Shown one piece after another: positions 30,019 to 40,329 of a stretch of 54,924 nt of DNA. Origin of the DNA: an uncultured Burkholderiales bacterium. GTDB lineage: Bacteria; Pseudomonadota; Gammaproteobacteria; Burkholderiales; Burkholderiaceae_C. Numbering within the stretch: the first letter of the stretch is position 1; every line of letters begins with the position of its first letter. Under the pieces are notes generated by a model that saw only the letters and a list, made by a program, of their open reading frames with translations, made no database searches and was not told the origin of the DNA. The DNA lies in assembly GCA_903831655.1 (NCBI GenBank), contig CAIKYO010000230.1, forward strand, positions 1 through 54,924, given 5' to 3'. Both the position numbers and the translations under genes were made by a program.

Positions 30019-30804
30019 ATGAAGCACGTTGCTCGAAAGCGCTTTGGGCAGCATTTTTTGGTTGATCCCGGTGTCATCGCCGACATTGTTCAATGCATCG
30101 AGCCCAAAAGACAGGACCGAATGGTTGAGATTGGTCCCGGCTTGGCGGCCATCACCAGTCCTTTGAGTCAAGCGTTGGAGAGGCTTTGTGTCATCGAGCT
30201 CGACCGAGATTTGGCGACGAAGCTTCGCGCAAGGCCCAATCTCGAGGTGGTGGAGAGCGATGTTTTGCGAGTGAACTTCACCGATTTGGCACACCAATTG
30301 GGAGGTTCCCCCATTCGGGTGGTGGGCAATTTGCCTTACAACATTTCCACGCCCATTTTGTTTCATTTGTTGGATCACGTGGATGTGATCGAAGATCAGC
30401 ACTTCATGCTTCAAAAGGAAGTGGTGGAGCGCATGACGGCCAAGGTGAACTCTTCGGACTATGGTCGCTTGAGCGTGATGCTGCAGTGGAGGTACGACAT
30501 GGAGAAGGTCTTGGACGTGGGGGTAGAAGCCTTTGATCCGCCTCCTCGTGTTTTGAGTGCGGTGGTTCGGATGAGACCGAAAAAAAATCCAACCCTTTTG
30601 AATGTGAATACGCTCTCGATGTTGGTTCAAGTTGCCTTTAGTCAACGGCGAAAGATATTGCGCCACACGCTAGAGCCTTGGTTGGCGTCACAAGGTTGGG
30701 AGGGTGAATTTGACTTCCAACAACGCGCTCAGGAGGTCTCCTTGGAGGACTTTGAGGGCTTGGCTTTGGGTGTGGGGGACTTGAAGGTCTTTGGCGACAG
30801 CTAA
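30019..30804 (+). CDS. rsmA: 16S rRNA (adenine1518/1519-N6)-dimethyltransferase
   Basis: [42 protein letters not shown]. Confidence 0.96.
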   Translation: MKHVARKRFGQHFLVDPGVIADIVQCIEPKRQDRMVEIGPGLAAITSPLSQALERLCVIELDRDLATKLRARPNLEVVESDVLRVNFTDLAHQLGGSPIRVVGNLPYNISTPILFHLLDHVDVIEDQHFMLQKEVVERMTAKVNSSDYGRLSVMLQWRYDMEKVLDVGVEAFDPPPRVLSAVVRMRPKKNPTLLNVNTLSMLVQVAFSQRRKILRHTLEPWLASQGWEGEFDFQQRAQEVSLEDFEGLALGVGDLKVFGDS

Positions 30805-30824
30805 AGACTTCACAAGTGCGCATA

Positions 30825-30883
30825 AAAAAGGCCCAAGTCAGACTTGAGCCCTTTTAATGGGCACCCTCACCCAAGAGGGTGTC
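30825..30883. terminator. Tandem hairpins between convergent rsmA and barstar-like gene (bidirectional terminator)
   Basis: GGCCCAAGT-CAG-ACTTGAGCC flanked by A and T tracts, then CACCCTC/GAGGGTG hairpin (30862-30881). Confidence 0.7.
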
Positions 30884-30897
30884 ATGAATTGGCCTAT

Positions 30898-31479
30898 TTA
30901 GGCAGCAGTCAGCCAGTACCCAGCGTTGAAGGGTGAGCTCATGCGAAGCGCCAAGGGAGAGATGTCAACGAGCTTGTCGGTTGGCATTTTCTCCACTTCC
31001 ACTCCAATTTCAATGCCATTGGCATCGATCTCGGGCTCCACGGGGCGCTCCATGTCCAAGGACGAAGGCACCCTGGCCACTGAGAAAGAGTAAAAGCAGC
31101 GGAAAGAAATCTTGCGATCCGACCAATAATCGGCGGCTTCACGGAAGATGTCCAAAAGCTGCTCGCGAGCCTCTTTGTCAAAGCGGGTGTGAGCTGGAAT
31201 GTGCTCGAGCACCACCACAAACCCGGGTTGGGGGCCTGACTTGTGCAAGGGGTCCGTCATGTGGTCATACAAGGAGTCAAAACTCTTGCAGGCATGAAGG
31301 GGAAATGTAAATTGCTGAACAATGAAGTCCAACACATCTTGTTTGCTGTTGGCTTGGGCCAAGTTGGCATACAAAAAGTGATGGCCCAAGTGCTGAGCAG
31401 CCTGTTGCAGATCAGGCACACGAAAAGCTCTGATCGACTGAACGATGTTGCTTTTGACAGAACGAAGTGGCATGTCCAT
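30898..31479 (-). CDS. Barstar-like family protein (RNase inhibitor-like)
   Basis: SKQDVLDFIVQQFTFPLHACKSFDSLYDHMTDPL...GFVVVLEHIPAHTRFDKEAREQLLDIFREAADYW matches the barstar-type pattern (FDaLyDcLTDl). Confidence 0.8.
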   Translation of the reverse strand: MDMPLRSVKSNIVQSIRAFRVPDLQQAAQHLGHHFLYANLAQANSKQDVLDFIVQQFTFPLHACKSFDSLYDHMTDPLHKSGPQPGFVVVLEHIPAHTRFDKEAREQLLDIFREAADYWSDRKISFRCFYSFSVARVPSSLDMERPVEPEIDANGIEIGVEVEKMPTDKLVDISPLALRMSSPFNAGYWLTAA

Positions 31480-31662
31480 CTCCGTGAGACTTCCCTAAAA
31501 AAATCAAAGGGTTAATGAAAGTGACAAATTTGTGAGCTAACCCGATAACTCACCGCGTATTGTCACTCAAATGCATTTTGAATGCAAGTCCCTGCCTAAT
31601 AATTCAGCAAAAAGTAGGGCAATTATTGCCATGTATGTAAGCGCTCACTATCTCTAAGGGGA

Positions 31663-33996
31663 TTACCTTTGAGCGCTCGCGTCAGCAACAGTCAAAGCTG
31701 TCATGTTTACAATTCGACGCACCGTGGTGCTGGCGGTCAAAATGTGAACCGGTTTGGCTGCTCCCAGTAAAACGGGGCCAATGGCGATGTTGCCACCGGC
31801 TGCGGTTTTGAGAAGGTTGTAAGCAATATTGGCTGCGTCCAAATTGGGCAGGACCAACAGGTTTGCATTTCCTTTGAGGGGAGAGTCCGGCATGATGGAC
31901 TCGCGTGCGGCGTGATCCAAGGCCAAATCACCGTGCATTTCACCGTCGATTTCGAGCCAAGGTGCCCGGGCTTGGACCAGGGCCAAGGTTTCGCGCATTT
32001 TGACGGCTGTGGGCTTGTCGCTGCTGCCAAAGTTGGAGTGTGACAAAAGTGCAGCTTTGGGGTGAATGCCAAAGCGGCGCATTTCATGGGCGGCCATGAT
32101 GGTGATTTCAGCCAATTGCTCTGCACTGGGGTCGTAGTTGATGTGCGTGTCGACCAAAAAGACTTGGCGATCGGGCAGCAGCAGGCCGTTCATGCACGCG
32201 TAGGTGCTGACGCCGGGGCGGTGCCCAATGACCAAGTCGATGTAATTGAGGTGAACCTCGGGTGTGCTCCAAGTGCCGCAAATGAGCCCATCGACTTCGC
32301 CTTTGTGCAGCAGCATGGTGCCGATGAGGGAGAGGCGCCTGCGCATGTCAATTTTGGCCAACTGTTGGGTGACGCCTTTGCGCTCGGTCATTTTCCAATA
32401 GGTTTGCCAAAAATCTCTGTACCTTGGATCGTTCTCGACATTGACCACTTGGTAGTCAATGCCTTCTTTGAGGCGCAGACCAAATTGCTCAACGCGACGC
32501 GCGATCACAGCGGGTCGGCCAATCAAGGTGGGTCTGGCCAAGTTTTCATCAACGACGATTTGAACGGCTCTTAAGACGCGCTCTTCCTCGCCCTCTGCGT
32601 ACGCGACGCGTTTGTTTTGGGCCTTCTTGGCGGCTGCGTAAATCGGCTTCATGGCCTGGCCAGAGGCGTACACGAAACTTTGCAGTTTTTGGCAATAGGC
32701 ATCCATGTCTGCAATGGGGCGAAGTGCCACACCACTCTTGGCAGCAGCCAGGGCCACAGCAGGTGCAATTTTGATCATCAAGCGAGGATCAAAGGGTTTG
32801 GGGATCAAGTACTCTGGGCCAAAGGTGAGTTGCTCACCGGCGTAGGCGGCCGCCACCACTTCGCTTTGTTCGGCTTGTGCAAGCTCTGCAATGGCATAAA
32901 CAGCGGCGATCTCCATCTCCGTTGTGATGGTGGATGCGCCAGCGTCCAGGGCCCCTCTGAAAATATAGGGAAAGCAAAGAACGTTGTTGACCTGGTTGGG
33001 ATAATCGGTGCGCCCAGTGGCCACAATGGCATCATTTCGAACGGCGTGCACATCCTCGGGCAAGATCTCGGGGGTTGGATTGGCCAAGGCCAAAATAATG
33101 GGGCTTTTGGCCATGGACTTGACCATCTCGGGCTTTAAAACACCACCCGCAGAGAGGCCCAAGAAGACGTCTGCGCCTTCGATGATTTCACCCAAAGTTC
33201 GGGCCGAGGTTTCCTGAGCGAATTGGATCTTGTCTTCGTCCATGAGCTCGGTGCGACCTTTGTAGACCACACCCGCCAAGTCAGTGACGTAGATGTTTTC
33301 TTTGGGAATGCCCAGTTTCAACAAAAGACCCAGGCAAGCCAATGCAGCAGCCCCTGCGCCAGAGGTCACAACTTTGACTTGACGGATGTCTTTGTTGACC
33401 ACTTTCAAGCCATTCAAAATCGCTGCACCCACCACAATGGCTGTGCCGTGTTGGTCATCATGGAAGACGGGAATCTTCATGCGTTCACGCAGTTTTCTCT
33501 CCACGTAAAAGCAATCAGGCGCTTTGATGTCTTCTAAATTGATTCCACCAAAAGTGGGCTCAAGAGAGGCGATGATGTCAACGAGCTTGTCTAAATTTTT
33601 CTCGTTGATCTCAATGTCAAACACATCGATGCCAGCAAATTTGTGGAACAAAACCCCCTTGCCCTCCATCACAGGCTTGGCGGCCAAGGGGCCAATGTCA
33701 CCCAGGCCCAGCACAGCTGTGCCGTTGGTGATCACAGCCACCAAATTGCCACGGGCCGTATATTTGTAAGCGTTGTTGGGATCTTTGACAATCTCCTCAC
33801 ACGGAGCGGCCACCCCTGGAGAGTAAGCCAAAGCCAAATCGTGTTGGTTGACCAATTGCTTGGTTGCTTGGATGCTGATTTTTCCAGGTGTTGGAAACTC
33901 ATGGTATTCAAGCGCTGCACGGCGAAGTTCTTGACGAGCTTTGAGGCGATTTTCGTCGCGCTGTTCATTAGAGAGGGGAGGGGCGTGGTCATTCAT
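31663..33996 (-). CDS. maeB: NADP-dependent malic enzyme with C-terminal phosphotransacetylase-like domain
   Basis: [28 protein letters not shown]-terminal Pta-like domain. Start set at [12 protein letters not shown] (33996); the ORF track start at 34311 adds a non-homologous leader. Confidence 0.95.
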   Translation of the reverse strand: MNDHAPPLSNEQRDENRLKARQELRRAALEYHEFPTPGKISIQATKQLVNQHDLALAYSPGVAAPCEEIVKDPNNAYKYTARGNLVAVITNGTAVLGLGDIGPLAAKPVMEGKGVLFHKFAGIDVFDIEINEKNLDKLVDIIASLEPTFGGINLEDIKAPDCFYVERKLRERMKIPVFHDDQHGTAIVVGAAILNGLKVVNKDIRQVKVVTSGAGAAALACLGLLLKLGIPKENIYVTDLAGVVYKGRTELMDEDKIQFAQETSARTLGEIIEGADVFLGLSAGGVLKPEMVKSMAKSPIILALANPTPEILPEDVHAVRNDAIVATGRTDYPNQVNNVLCFPYIFRGALDAGASTITTEMEIAAVYAIAELAQAEQSEVVAAAYAGEQLTFGPEYLIPKPFDPRLMIKIAPAVALAAAKSGVALRPIADMDAYCQKLQSFVYASGQAMKPIYAAAKKAQNKRVAYAEGEEERVLRAVQIVVDENLARPTLIGRPAVIARRVEQFGLRLKEGIDYQVVNVENDPRYRDFWQTYWKMTERKGVTQQLAKIDMRRRLSLIGTMLLHKGEVDGLICGTWSTPEVHLNYIDLVIGHRPGVSTYACMNGLLLPDRQVFLVDTHINYDPSAEQLAEITIMAAHEMRRFGIHPKAALLSHSNFGSSDKPTAVKMRETLALVQARAPWLEIDGEMHGDLALDHAARESIMPDSPLKGNANLLVLPNLDAANIAYNLLKTAAGGNIAIGPVLLGAAKPVHILTASTTVRRIVNMTALTVADASAQR

Positions 33997-34162
33997 AAAT
34001 CGGTCCAAGCAAAGATAGGAGCGAGTCCCTTGGGAAAAGGGGGGTCGCTTGGAAAAACATAAAACTGTCACCTCGACACACAGGGCGTCTGAAGGGCAAT
34101 GAAAGGATTGTAGGCCTCTTTGCGAATCAATTGGTGAAGACCACAGATCAACCCAGTCAAGC

Positions 34163-34339
34163 TCAGAGTTCGACCATTTCGAATTCGGATTTTTGTACGC
34201 CGCACTCAGGGCACAACCAATCGCTGGGAACGTCGGCCCAGGCGGTGCCTGCAGCAATGCCTTCCTCAGGACGCCCGAGCGCCTCGTCATAGATAAAGCC
34301 GCAGACCACACACATGTAGGTTTTTGAGTTGGAGGACAT
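34163..34339 (-). CDS. Rubredoxin
   Basis: Manual reverse translation (58 aa): [58 protein letters not shown]; two CxxCG knuckles. Missing from the ORF track. Confidence 0.96.
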   Translation of the reverse strand: MSSNSKTYMCVVCGFIYDEALGRPEEGIAAGTAWADVPSDWLCPECGVQKSEFEMVEL

Positions 34340-34402
34340 GGAGAAACCTTTCTATTTAAATATCTGAACTAATCAAGGGATTCAAGCTTTGAGCCACACA
34401 GC

Positions 34403-35812
34403 TCAAGTGGACATCAAGTGCTCAATGGCATCGATGGCAACGGGCACCTCTCGGCTGATCAACTCAACGCCATCCTCTCGGACCCAAGCATCGTCTTCAA
34501 TGCGAATGCCCAAATTCCAAAAGGCCTCAGGTGCACTCGCACTTGGGCGAACGTACAAGCCAGGCTCGATGGTGAGCACCATGCCAGCCTCAAGCGTTCT
34601 GGGTGCAGGAGATGCATTCGTGCTGGGAGTGGGGTTTGAATTGGGGGCATGAAGTGCCAATTGTCTCCAAGAGGTGGTGGTCAAGCTTTGTGGGGATGGC
34701 GCTTGCACGTAGGAGCCACAATCGTGAACATCCAAACCCAACCAGTGGCTGGTACGGTGCATGTAATAGGCCGCGTAATGTCGGTGCTCGATGATGTCAT
34801 CAACATGTCCGTGCTCATTGGTGTTCAATAAGCCCAAATCCAAAAGTCCTTGCGAGAGCACCTTCAGGCACGCATCGTGGGGAGCGGTGAAGGCCACCCC
34901 TGCGCGGGTGGCCGCGACCGAGGCCTCTTGGGCTTGGAGCACCAAGGCGTAGAGATCTCGTTGAGGGCCGGTGAAGCGCCCATTGGAGGGGAAGGTGCGG
35001 GTGATGTCACTGGCATACCCATTGAGCTCGCAGCCAGCGTCGATCAAAACCAGGTCCCCCTCTTTGACGGGTGCTTTGTCAGCCCTGTAGTGCAACACGC
35101 AGGCATTGGCGCCTGCTGCAACGATGGAGGTGTAGGCCACCGATTCAGAGCCATGGCGCCTGAACTCGTGCAGCATCTCTGCCTCCAAATGGTATTCAGC
35201 GATGGATTTTTTCTCCCTCAAAGCTTGTGCACTGTATTGCATGGCGCGGATGTGGGCCTTGGCGCTGATGCTGCAGGCGTCCTTCATGATTTGGATTTCA
35301 TGTGCATCTTTGATCAGTCGCATCTCATCCAAAATCGAGCACGCATTTTTGAGGACCTGAGGCGCTTTGACGCCAGCCCGGGCCCTTTGGGCCAAAGTCG
35401 CAATCCACGTGTTGATTTTTTGATCAAAGCCTTCGTGCGTCCCAAAGGGATACCAAACGGACTCCGTGTTGGCCAAATATTGAGGTGCGTAGTGGTTGAT
35501 CTCACCAATGGAGTGCGCACGCTCAACCCCCAAAGCATTGGGAGCCTCCTCGGGTCCAAGTCGATAGCCGTCCCAAATTTCACGCTCAAGATCTTTGGGC
35601 TGGCAAAAGAGAACGCTCTCTCCTGCAGCATTGACAAAGAGCACGGCATCGGGCTCAACAAATCCAGTCAAGTAATAAAAGTAGCTGTCAAAGCGGTAAG
35701 GGTGATCGCTGTCTCGATTTCGCGTGCGAGTGGGTGCGGTTGGAATGATGGCCACATCCATGGGACCCAATTGAGAGCTCAGGCGTTGGCGACGTTCTTG
35801 GTAGATGTTCAT
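34403..35812 (-). CDS. pepP: Xaa-Pro aminopeptidase (M24B)
   Basis: MNIYQERRQRLSSQLG; DAGCELNGYASDITRTFPSNGRF; HRTSHWLGLDVHDCG; start set at 35812. Confidence 0.94.
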   Translation of the reverse strand: MNIYQERRQRLSSQLGPMDVAIIPTAPTRTRNRDSDHPYRFDSYFYYLTGFVEPDAVLFVNAAGESVLFCQPKDLEREIWDGYRLGPEEAPNALGVERAHSIGEINHYAPQYLANTESVWYPFGTHEGFDQKINTWIATLAQRARAGVKAPQVLKNACSILDEMRLIKDAHEIQIMKDACSISAKAHIRAMQYSAQALREKKSIAEYHLEAEMLHEFRRHGSESVAYTSIVAAGANACVLHYRADKAPVKEGDLVLIDAGCELNGYASDITRTFPSNGRFTGPQRDLYALVLQAQEASVAATRAGVAFTAPHDACLKVLSQGLLDLGLLNTNEHGHVDDIIEHRHYAAYYMHRTSHWLGLDVHDCGSYVQAPSPQSLTTTSWRQLALHAPNSNPTPSTNASPAPRTLEAGMVLTIEPGLYVRPSASAPEAFWNLGIRIEDDAWVREDGVELISREVPVAIDAIEHLMST

Positions 35813-36014
35813 GGGCTTAGGTCGACAAGGGTCAATCAAGGGTTGAGATGAGAAACGGGTGGGGCTAGAGCCTTTGCAGCACGAACCCCAATGGATAGAC
35901 AACAGTGTAAGAGATTGGCAGATTGGCACCTTGAATGCACTTAATGAGCCAGGGCTAAGAGGGGGGGGGGTTCATGGGAGGACATGAGCTCTACAGGCTT
36001 TAATGAGTTGGCGA

Positions 36015-36797
36015 TCAGGCATTCAATTGTGCCAAACGCTCTGGGGTGCCGACATCGGTCCATTGACCCTCATACAGACTTGCGCCCACGAGATGATCTT
36101 TCATGGCTTCTTTGAGCCAAGGCGCCAAGGGTGCTTTCACACCCCTTGGGTTCCCCTCTTCAATCTCGCAAAAGGGAGCAAAGAAGAAAGCTTTCTTGTA
36201 GAGTGCAATGGTGCTGAACGTGTAGGTCTTTTGAGACAGGGTTGTGCTTGCGTCTTCAAGGCGGCACGCACGCCCGTCTTCGATCCAAAAGTCCCCCTTG
36301 GTGTGGTGTGCAGGGTTAGGCACGAGCCACAGGTGAGCCAAGTGAGGGCTCCGTATAAATCGCTCAAGGGCGTCCTTTGGAAAATCAAAATCAGGTGCAT
36401 AGACGTCCCCTGCCATCACCCAAAAAACATCATCCAGCAATGGCAAGGCACGCACAATCCCTCCCCCTGTCTCCAAGGCGCCTCCAAAATCAAGGTCCTC
36501 ACATGAAAAGGACAAATCAAGGGTGGGACCAGCTTCTTGGGTTGATCCAATGGGGTAGGGGTTTTTGAGTTGAGTGCGAATTTGTGGTCCCAACCAAGCC
36601 GTGTTGATCGCTGCGTGGCGCACCCCAGCCGATCCCAGTTGTGTAAGAGCGTGTTCAATCAAAGACCTCTCACGCACGCGCAGCAAGGGCTTAGGTGTTG
36701 TGTCGCTCAAGGGCCTCATGCGCTCACCCCGTCCTGCCGCCAAGACGAGGGCTTGTGCTTTGGGGGTCGAAGGATTCTGGGCATTCAAAGGGTTCAT
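36015..36797 (-). CDS. murU: Nucleotidyltransferase (MurU-like, N-acetylmuramate-1-phosphate uridylyltransferase)
   Basis: QALVLAAGRGERMRPLSDTTPKPLLRVRERSLIEHAL; WVMAGDVY; YEGQWTDVGTPERLAQLNA. Confidence 0.85.
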   Translation of the reverse strand: MNPLNAQNPSTPKAQALVLAAGRGERMRPLSDTTPKPLLRVRERSLIEHALTQLGSAGVRHAAINTAWLGPQIRTQLKNPYPIGSTQEAGPTLDLSFSCEDLDFGGALETGGGIVRALPLLDDVFWVMAGDVYAPDFDFPKDALERFIRSPHLAHLWLVPNPAHHTKGDFWIEDGRACRLEDASTTLSQKTYTFSTIALYKKAFFFAPFCEIEEGNPRGVKAPLAPWLKEAMKDHLVGASLYEGQWTDVGTPERLAQLNA

Positions 36798-36925
36798 GGT
36801 CTTGGAGTGGGTGTGTTCAAGTCATGCAAATTGCAAGTCATGGGTCTGCCTGTGTGAGGTGCAAAATCCCTTATGATGAGCAGATGTCCATCATAGTCAC
36901 GCTTTATTGAAAACCCATCTCGACC

Positions 36926-37708
36926 ATGAAAAATTTTAAAAACACCTTCAAACAAGCCCTTCATGACAGGCAGCCTCAAATCGGTTTTTGGTTGGGGCTT
37001 GCCAATCCAATGGTGACGGAAATTTGTGTGGGAGCAGGCTTTGATTGGGTGCTGCTCGATGGGGAGCATTCGACCAACGACTTGGGTACGCTCATGGCGC
37101 AGTTACAAGTCATTGCAGGCTATCCCCACACCCACGCCGTTGCACGCGTGCCCGTTGGCCATGGCCATGTGGGCACCACCTTGATCAAGCAATATTTGGA
37201 TTTGGGAGTGCAGTCGATTTTGGTGCCCATGGTGGACACGCCCGAGCAAGCTCAGGCCTTGGTGCGCGCCGTGCGTTACCCGCCCCAGGGCATTCGTGGC
37301 ATGGGGGGGGCGAGGGCCTCAAGGTGGGGTCGCATCCCCAAGTACGGTCACGAGGCCAATGCAGAAATTTGTTTGCTCGTGCAGGTTGAAACACAAGAGG
37401 GACTCAATAACGTTGAGGCCATTGCAAGTGTTGAGGGTGTGGACGGCGTGTTCATTGGACCTGCAGACCTGTCGGCTTCTTTGGGCCACGTTGGGGATCA
37501 AAATCACCCGCAGGTCAAAGCAGCCATTGAGGATGCGTTTGCCAAAATTTTGAAGGCAGGTAAAGCGCCCGGCTTTTTAACGCTGGATGAGAACCTCTCC
37601 AAACATTATTTGTCTTTGGGCGGTGTGTTCATGGCGGTGGGAACGGATGGAGCGATGCTGGCTAGGCAAACTGACGCGCTCTACCAAAGGTTCAAGACCA
37701 GTAGCTAA
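36926..37708 (+). CDS. HpcH/HpaI aldolase family protein (2-keto-3-deoxy acid aldolase)
   Basis: GFWLGLANPMVTEICVGAGFDWVLLDGEHSTND; VQVETQEGLNNVEAIASVEGVDGVFIGPADLSASLGH. Confidence 0.92.
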   Translation: MKNFKNTFKQALHDRQPQIGFWLGLANPMVTEICVGAGFDWVLLDGEHSTNDLGTLMAQLQVIAGYPHTHAVARVPVGHGHVGTTLIKQYLDLGVQSILVPMVDTPEQAQALVRAVRYPPQGIRGMGGARASRWGRIPKYGHEANAEICLLVQVETQEGLNNVEAIASVEGVDGVFIGPADLSASLGHVGDQNHPQVKAAIEDAFAKILKAGKAPGFLTLDENLSKHYLSLGGVFMAVGTDGAMLARQTDALYQRFKTSS

Positions 37709-37725
37709 TTTGCGGCCCCAGACTC

Positions 37726-38847
37726 CTAGCGCTCCAAGGTGCTCACGGGCACCCGAGTCGCCAAACCACACATGAGCTCATAGGAGATGGTTTGAGCGCT
37801 CATGGCGACCTCGTCAATGCTCAGCACAGTGCCATTTTTGGCGCGACCCCAAAGGGTGACCTCTGAGCCCACGCCGGACTCGATCCCTTGGTCCCGCAGT
37901 TGCTCAAGATCAACACACATCATGTCCATGCTCACGCGTCCAACGGTTTGGGTGCGTGTGCCGTGAACAAGCACGGGTGCGCCACTGGCCACGTTGCGTG
38001 GGTAGCCGTCTGCATATCCACAGGCCACGATTCCGATGAGCATGTCTCTGGGGGCTTGAAAGATGGATCCATAGCCGACATGCTCACCTGCCTTGAGGGC
38101 TTGGGTTGCAATGACTTGGCTTTGTAGGGTCATCACAGGCTCTAAATTCCAGTGTGAGGCGGGAAAGAGCGAGGGATTCACAGAGCCACCGTACAAAGAA
38201 ATGCCCACCCGAGCCCAGTCCTCACTTGGGGCGCTTAAGACAGGTGGTTTGGAGGGCATGAGGGTGGCGGCACTGTTGCTAAGGCTCACCTCGCCACTCA
38301 AATCTTGGCTGTATTGCATGAAGGTTTTGATCGCCGTTTGCGTGCCATTGGGAACATCGGCATCGCTGAAGTGGGTCATCAATGAGATTTCATCCACCTG
38401 TGGCAACGCGTTCAAGCGAGTCCATGCACTCTTAAAGGAGTGGGGTTTAAAGCCCAAACGGTTCATGCCGGAATTCATTTTTAAAAAGATGCGGTGACCT
38501 TGTTGGGTCTTGTGTCGGCTGAGCCAATCGATTTGGGTCTCGTTGTGAACGGTGTGCCACAGTTGGTGGCGGGAACACTCCTCCAACTCACGTGCATCAA
38601 AGACCCCTTCAAGTAAGAGGATCGGACCCCGCCAGCCCAGTTCTCTGAGCGTGAGGGCTTCGTTCAATTCCAGGACCGCAAATCCATCACTGCCACGCAG
38701 GCCTTCAAAGATTCTGGAGAGTCCATGCCCGTATCCATTGGCTTTGACGACGCTCCAAATTTTGCTGGCCAACATCCTCGATTTGACCTCAGCGAGATTG
38801 TTTTGAAGGGCATTTTGGTCAACAAAGGCTTGAATGGGACGGGTCAT
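37726..38847 (-). CDS. alr: Alanine racemase
   Basis: VVKANGYGHGLSRI PLP-lysine motif; RVSMDMMCVDLE. Confidence 0.95.
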   Translation of the reverse strand: MTRPIQAFVDQNALQNNLAEVKSRMLASKIWSVVKANGYGHGLSRIFEGLRGSDGFAVLELNEALTLRELGWRGPILLLEGVFDARELEECSRHQLWHTVHNETQIDWLSRHKTQQGHRIFLKMNSGMNRLGFKPHSFKSAWTRLNALPQVDEISLMTHFSDADVPNGTQTAIKTFMQYSQDLSGEVSLSNSAATLMPSKPPVLSAPSEDWARVGISLYGGSVNPSLFPASHWNLEPVMTLQSQVIATQALKAGEHVGYGSIFQAPRDMLIGIVACGYADGYPRNVASGAPVLVHGTRTQTVGRVSMDMMCVDLEQLRDQGIESGVGSEVTLWGRAKNGTVLSIDEVAMSAQTISYELMCGLATRVPVSTLER

Positions 38848-39004
38848 ATCGGTTTCAGGGGCTAAGCCGTGTTATAACTGTGGCACTTGAGCACAAGTGA
38901 TGAAGTTTGCTTGTGCATTCTATGAAATAAATTTGCATTTCTTATTGTCCTCTTGTGATTCATTTCAACCCTTGCTCTGAGCCTGTGCTGGCCCACTTTT
39001 CTTC

Positions 39005-40303
39005 ATGAAGCGTGGTTTTTACACCATCATGGTGGCTCAATTCTTCAGCTCCTTGGCTGACAACGCTTTGTTTGTTGCTGCCGTTGAGTTGCTCCAGACC
39101 CAAGGGTATGCGCCATGGCAAGGCGCTGCGTTGGTGCCCATGTTTGCACTCTTTTATGTGGTTCTTGCGCCCTTTGTAGGTGCTTATGCCGACGCCAGGC
39201 CCAAAGGAGTTGTGATGTTCAAGAGCAACTCCATCAAAGTGGTGGGTTGCCTCATGATGCTCTTTGGTGCTCATCCTTTGGTGGCGTATGCGGTGGTGGG
39301 ACTGGGAGCTGCAGCCTACTCCCCAGCCAAGTACGGCATATTGACCGAGTTGCTGCCGCCCTCACAACTCGTCAAAGCCAATGGATGGATAGAGGGCTTG
39401 ACCATTGCGTCGATCATTTTGGGTGTTTTATTGGGTGGCCAATTGATCAGCCCCACCATCTCCCAGTGGTTGCTCAGCTGGGATTTGCCCTACATCGACA
39501 CCGGCATCAACACAAGGGCCAAAGCCGCCGTTGCGGTTCTCATTGGGCTTTATTTGCTGGCCGCTTGGTTCAACACGAAAATTCCTGAGACCCATGTCTC
39601 TCTCACGCCCATGATTCGAGATGAGGGCAAATCAAGAGCGGCCAATTTGTGGTCCTTGGTGCCAGACTTCATCTCTTGCAACAAATTGCTTTGGACTGAC
39701 AAGTTGGGGCAAATCTCACTGGCCACGACCACTTTGTTTTGGGGGGTGAGTGGGAACTTGCGCTACATTGTGTTGGCTTGGAGTGCGGCAGCTTTGGGCT
39801 ACGGTACATCCCAGGCCTCATCTTTGGTGGGTGTCGTGGCCGTTGGCACGGCTGTGGGGGCGGTAATGGCCTCCTTTCGCATGCGCTTGGACCAAGCCAC
39901 ACGCGTGATGCCCTTGGGTATCGCCATGGGCATCATGGTGCTTGGAATGGATTTCATTCGCAATGCATGGGTTGCCGCTCCTTTTTTGGTTTTGTTAGGC
40001 GGTTTGGGTGGATTTTTGGTGGTGCCCATGAACGCGTTGCTCCAGCACCGCGGAGCCCGTCTCATGGGAGGGGGGAGATCCATCGCGGTTCAAAACTTCA
40101 ATGAACAGACTTGCATCTTGGCGTTGGGCGGTGGCTATGCTTTTTTGACTGGCATGGTGGGCTTGAATGCATTTGAGGCGCTGACGGGCTTTGGCTCTTT
40201 GGTGGCCGTGATGATGTGGTTGATCCAAAAATGGCATGCACACAATGTGATTCACCACCAAGTTGATTTGGAGAGCTTGGAGCACGATGCCCAAGAGAGC
40301 TAA
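39005..40303 (+). CDS. lplT: Lysophospholipid transporter LplT (MFS)
   Basis: FYTIMVAQFFSSLADNALFVAAVELL; YSPAKYGILTELLPPSQLVKANGWIEG. Confidence 0.92.
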   Translation: MKRGFYTIMVAQFFSSLADNALFVAAVELLQTQGYAPWQGAALVPMFALFYVVLAPFVGAYADARPKGVVMFKSNSIKVVGCLMMLFGAHPLVAYAVVGLGAAAYSPAKYGILTELLPPSQLVKANGWIEGLTIASIILGVLLGGQLISPTISQWLLSWDLPYIDTGINTRAKAAVAVLIGLYLLAAWFNTKIPETHVSLTPMIRDEGKSRAANLWSLVPDFISCNKLLWTDKLGQISLATTTLFWGVSGNLRYIVLAWSAAALGYGTSQASSLVGVVAVGTAVGAVMASFRMRLDQATRVMPLGIAMGIMVLGMDFIRNAWVAAPFLVLLGGLGGFLVVPMNALLQHRGARLMGGGRSIAVQNFNEQTCILALGGGYAFLTGMVGLNAFEALTGFGSLVAVMMWLIQKWHAHNVIHHQVDLESLEHDAQES

Positions 40304-40329
40304 AACACCACTTTCAGGACATTAAAAAA

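Noticed and set aside
33997-34311. 105-aa N-terminal extension of MaeB in the ORF track
   Set aside because: The extension is non-homologous, overlaps the rubredoxin region, and the conserved start is [12 protein letters not shown] at 33996.
34850-35851. 333-aa ORF antisense to pepP
   Set aside because: Shadow ORF over a well-supported M24B peptidase; no recognisable motif.
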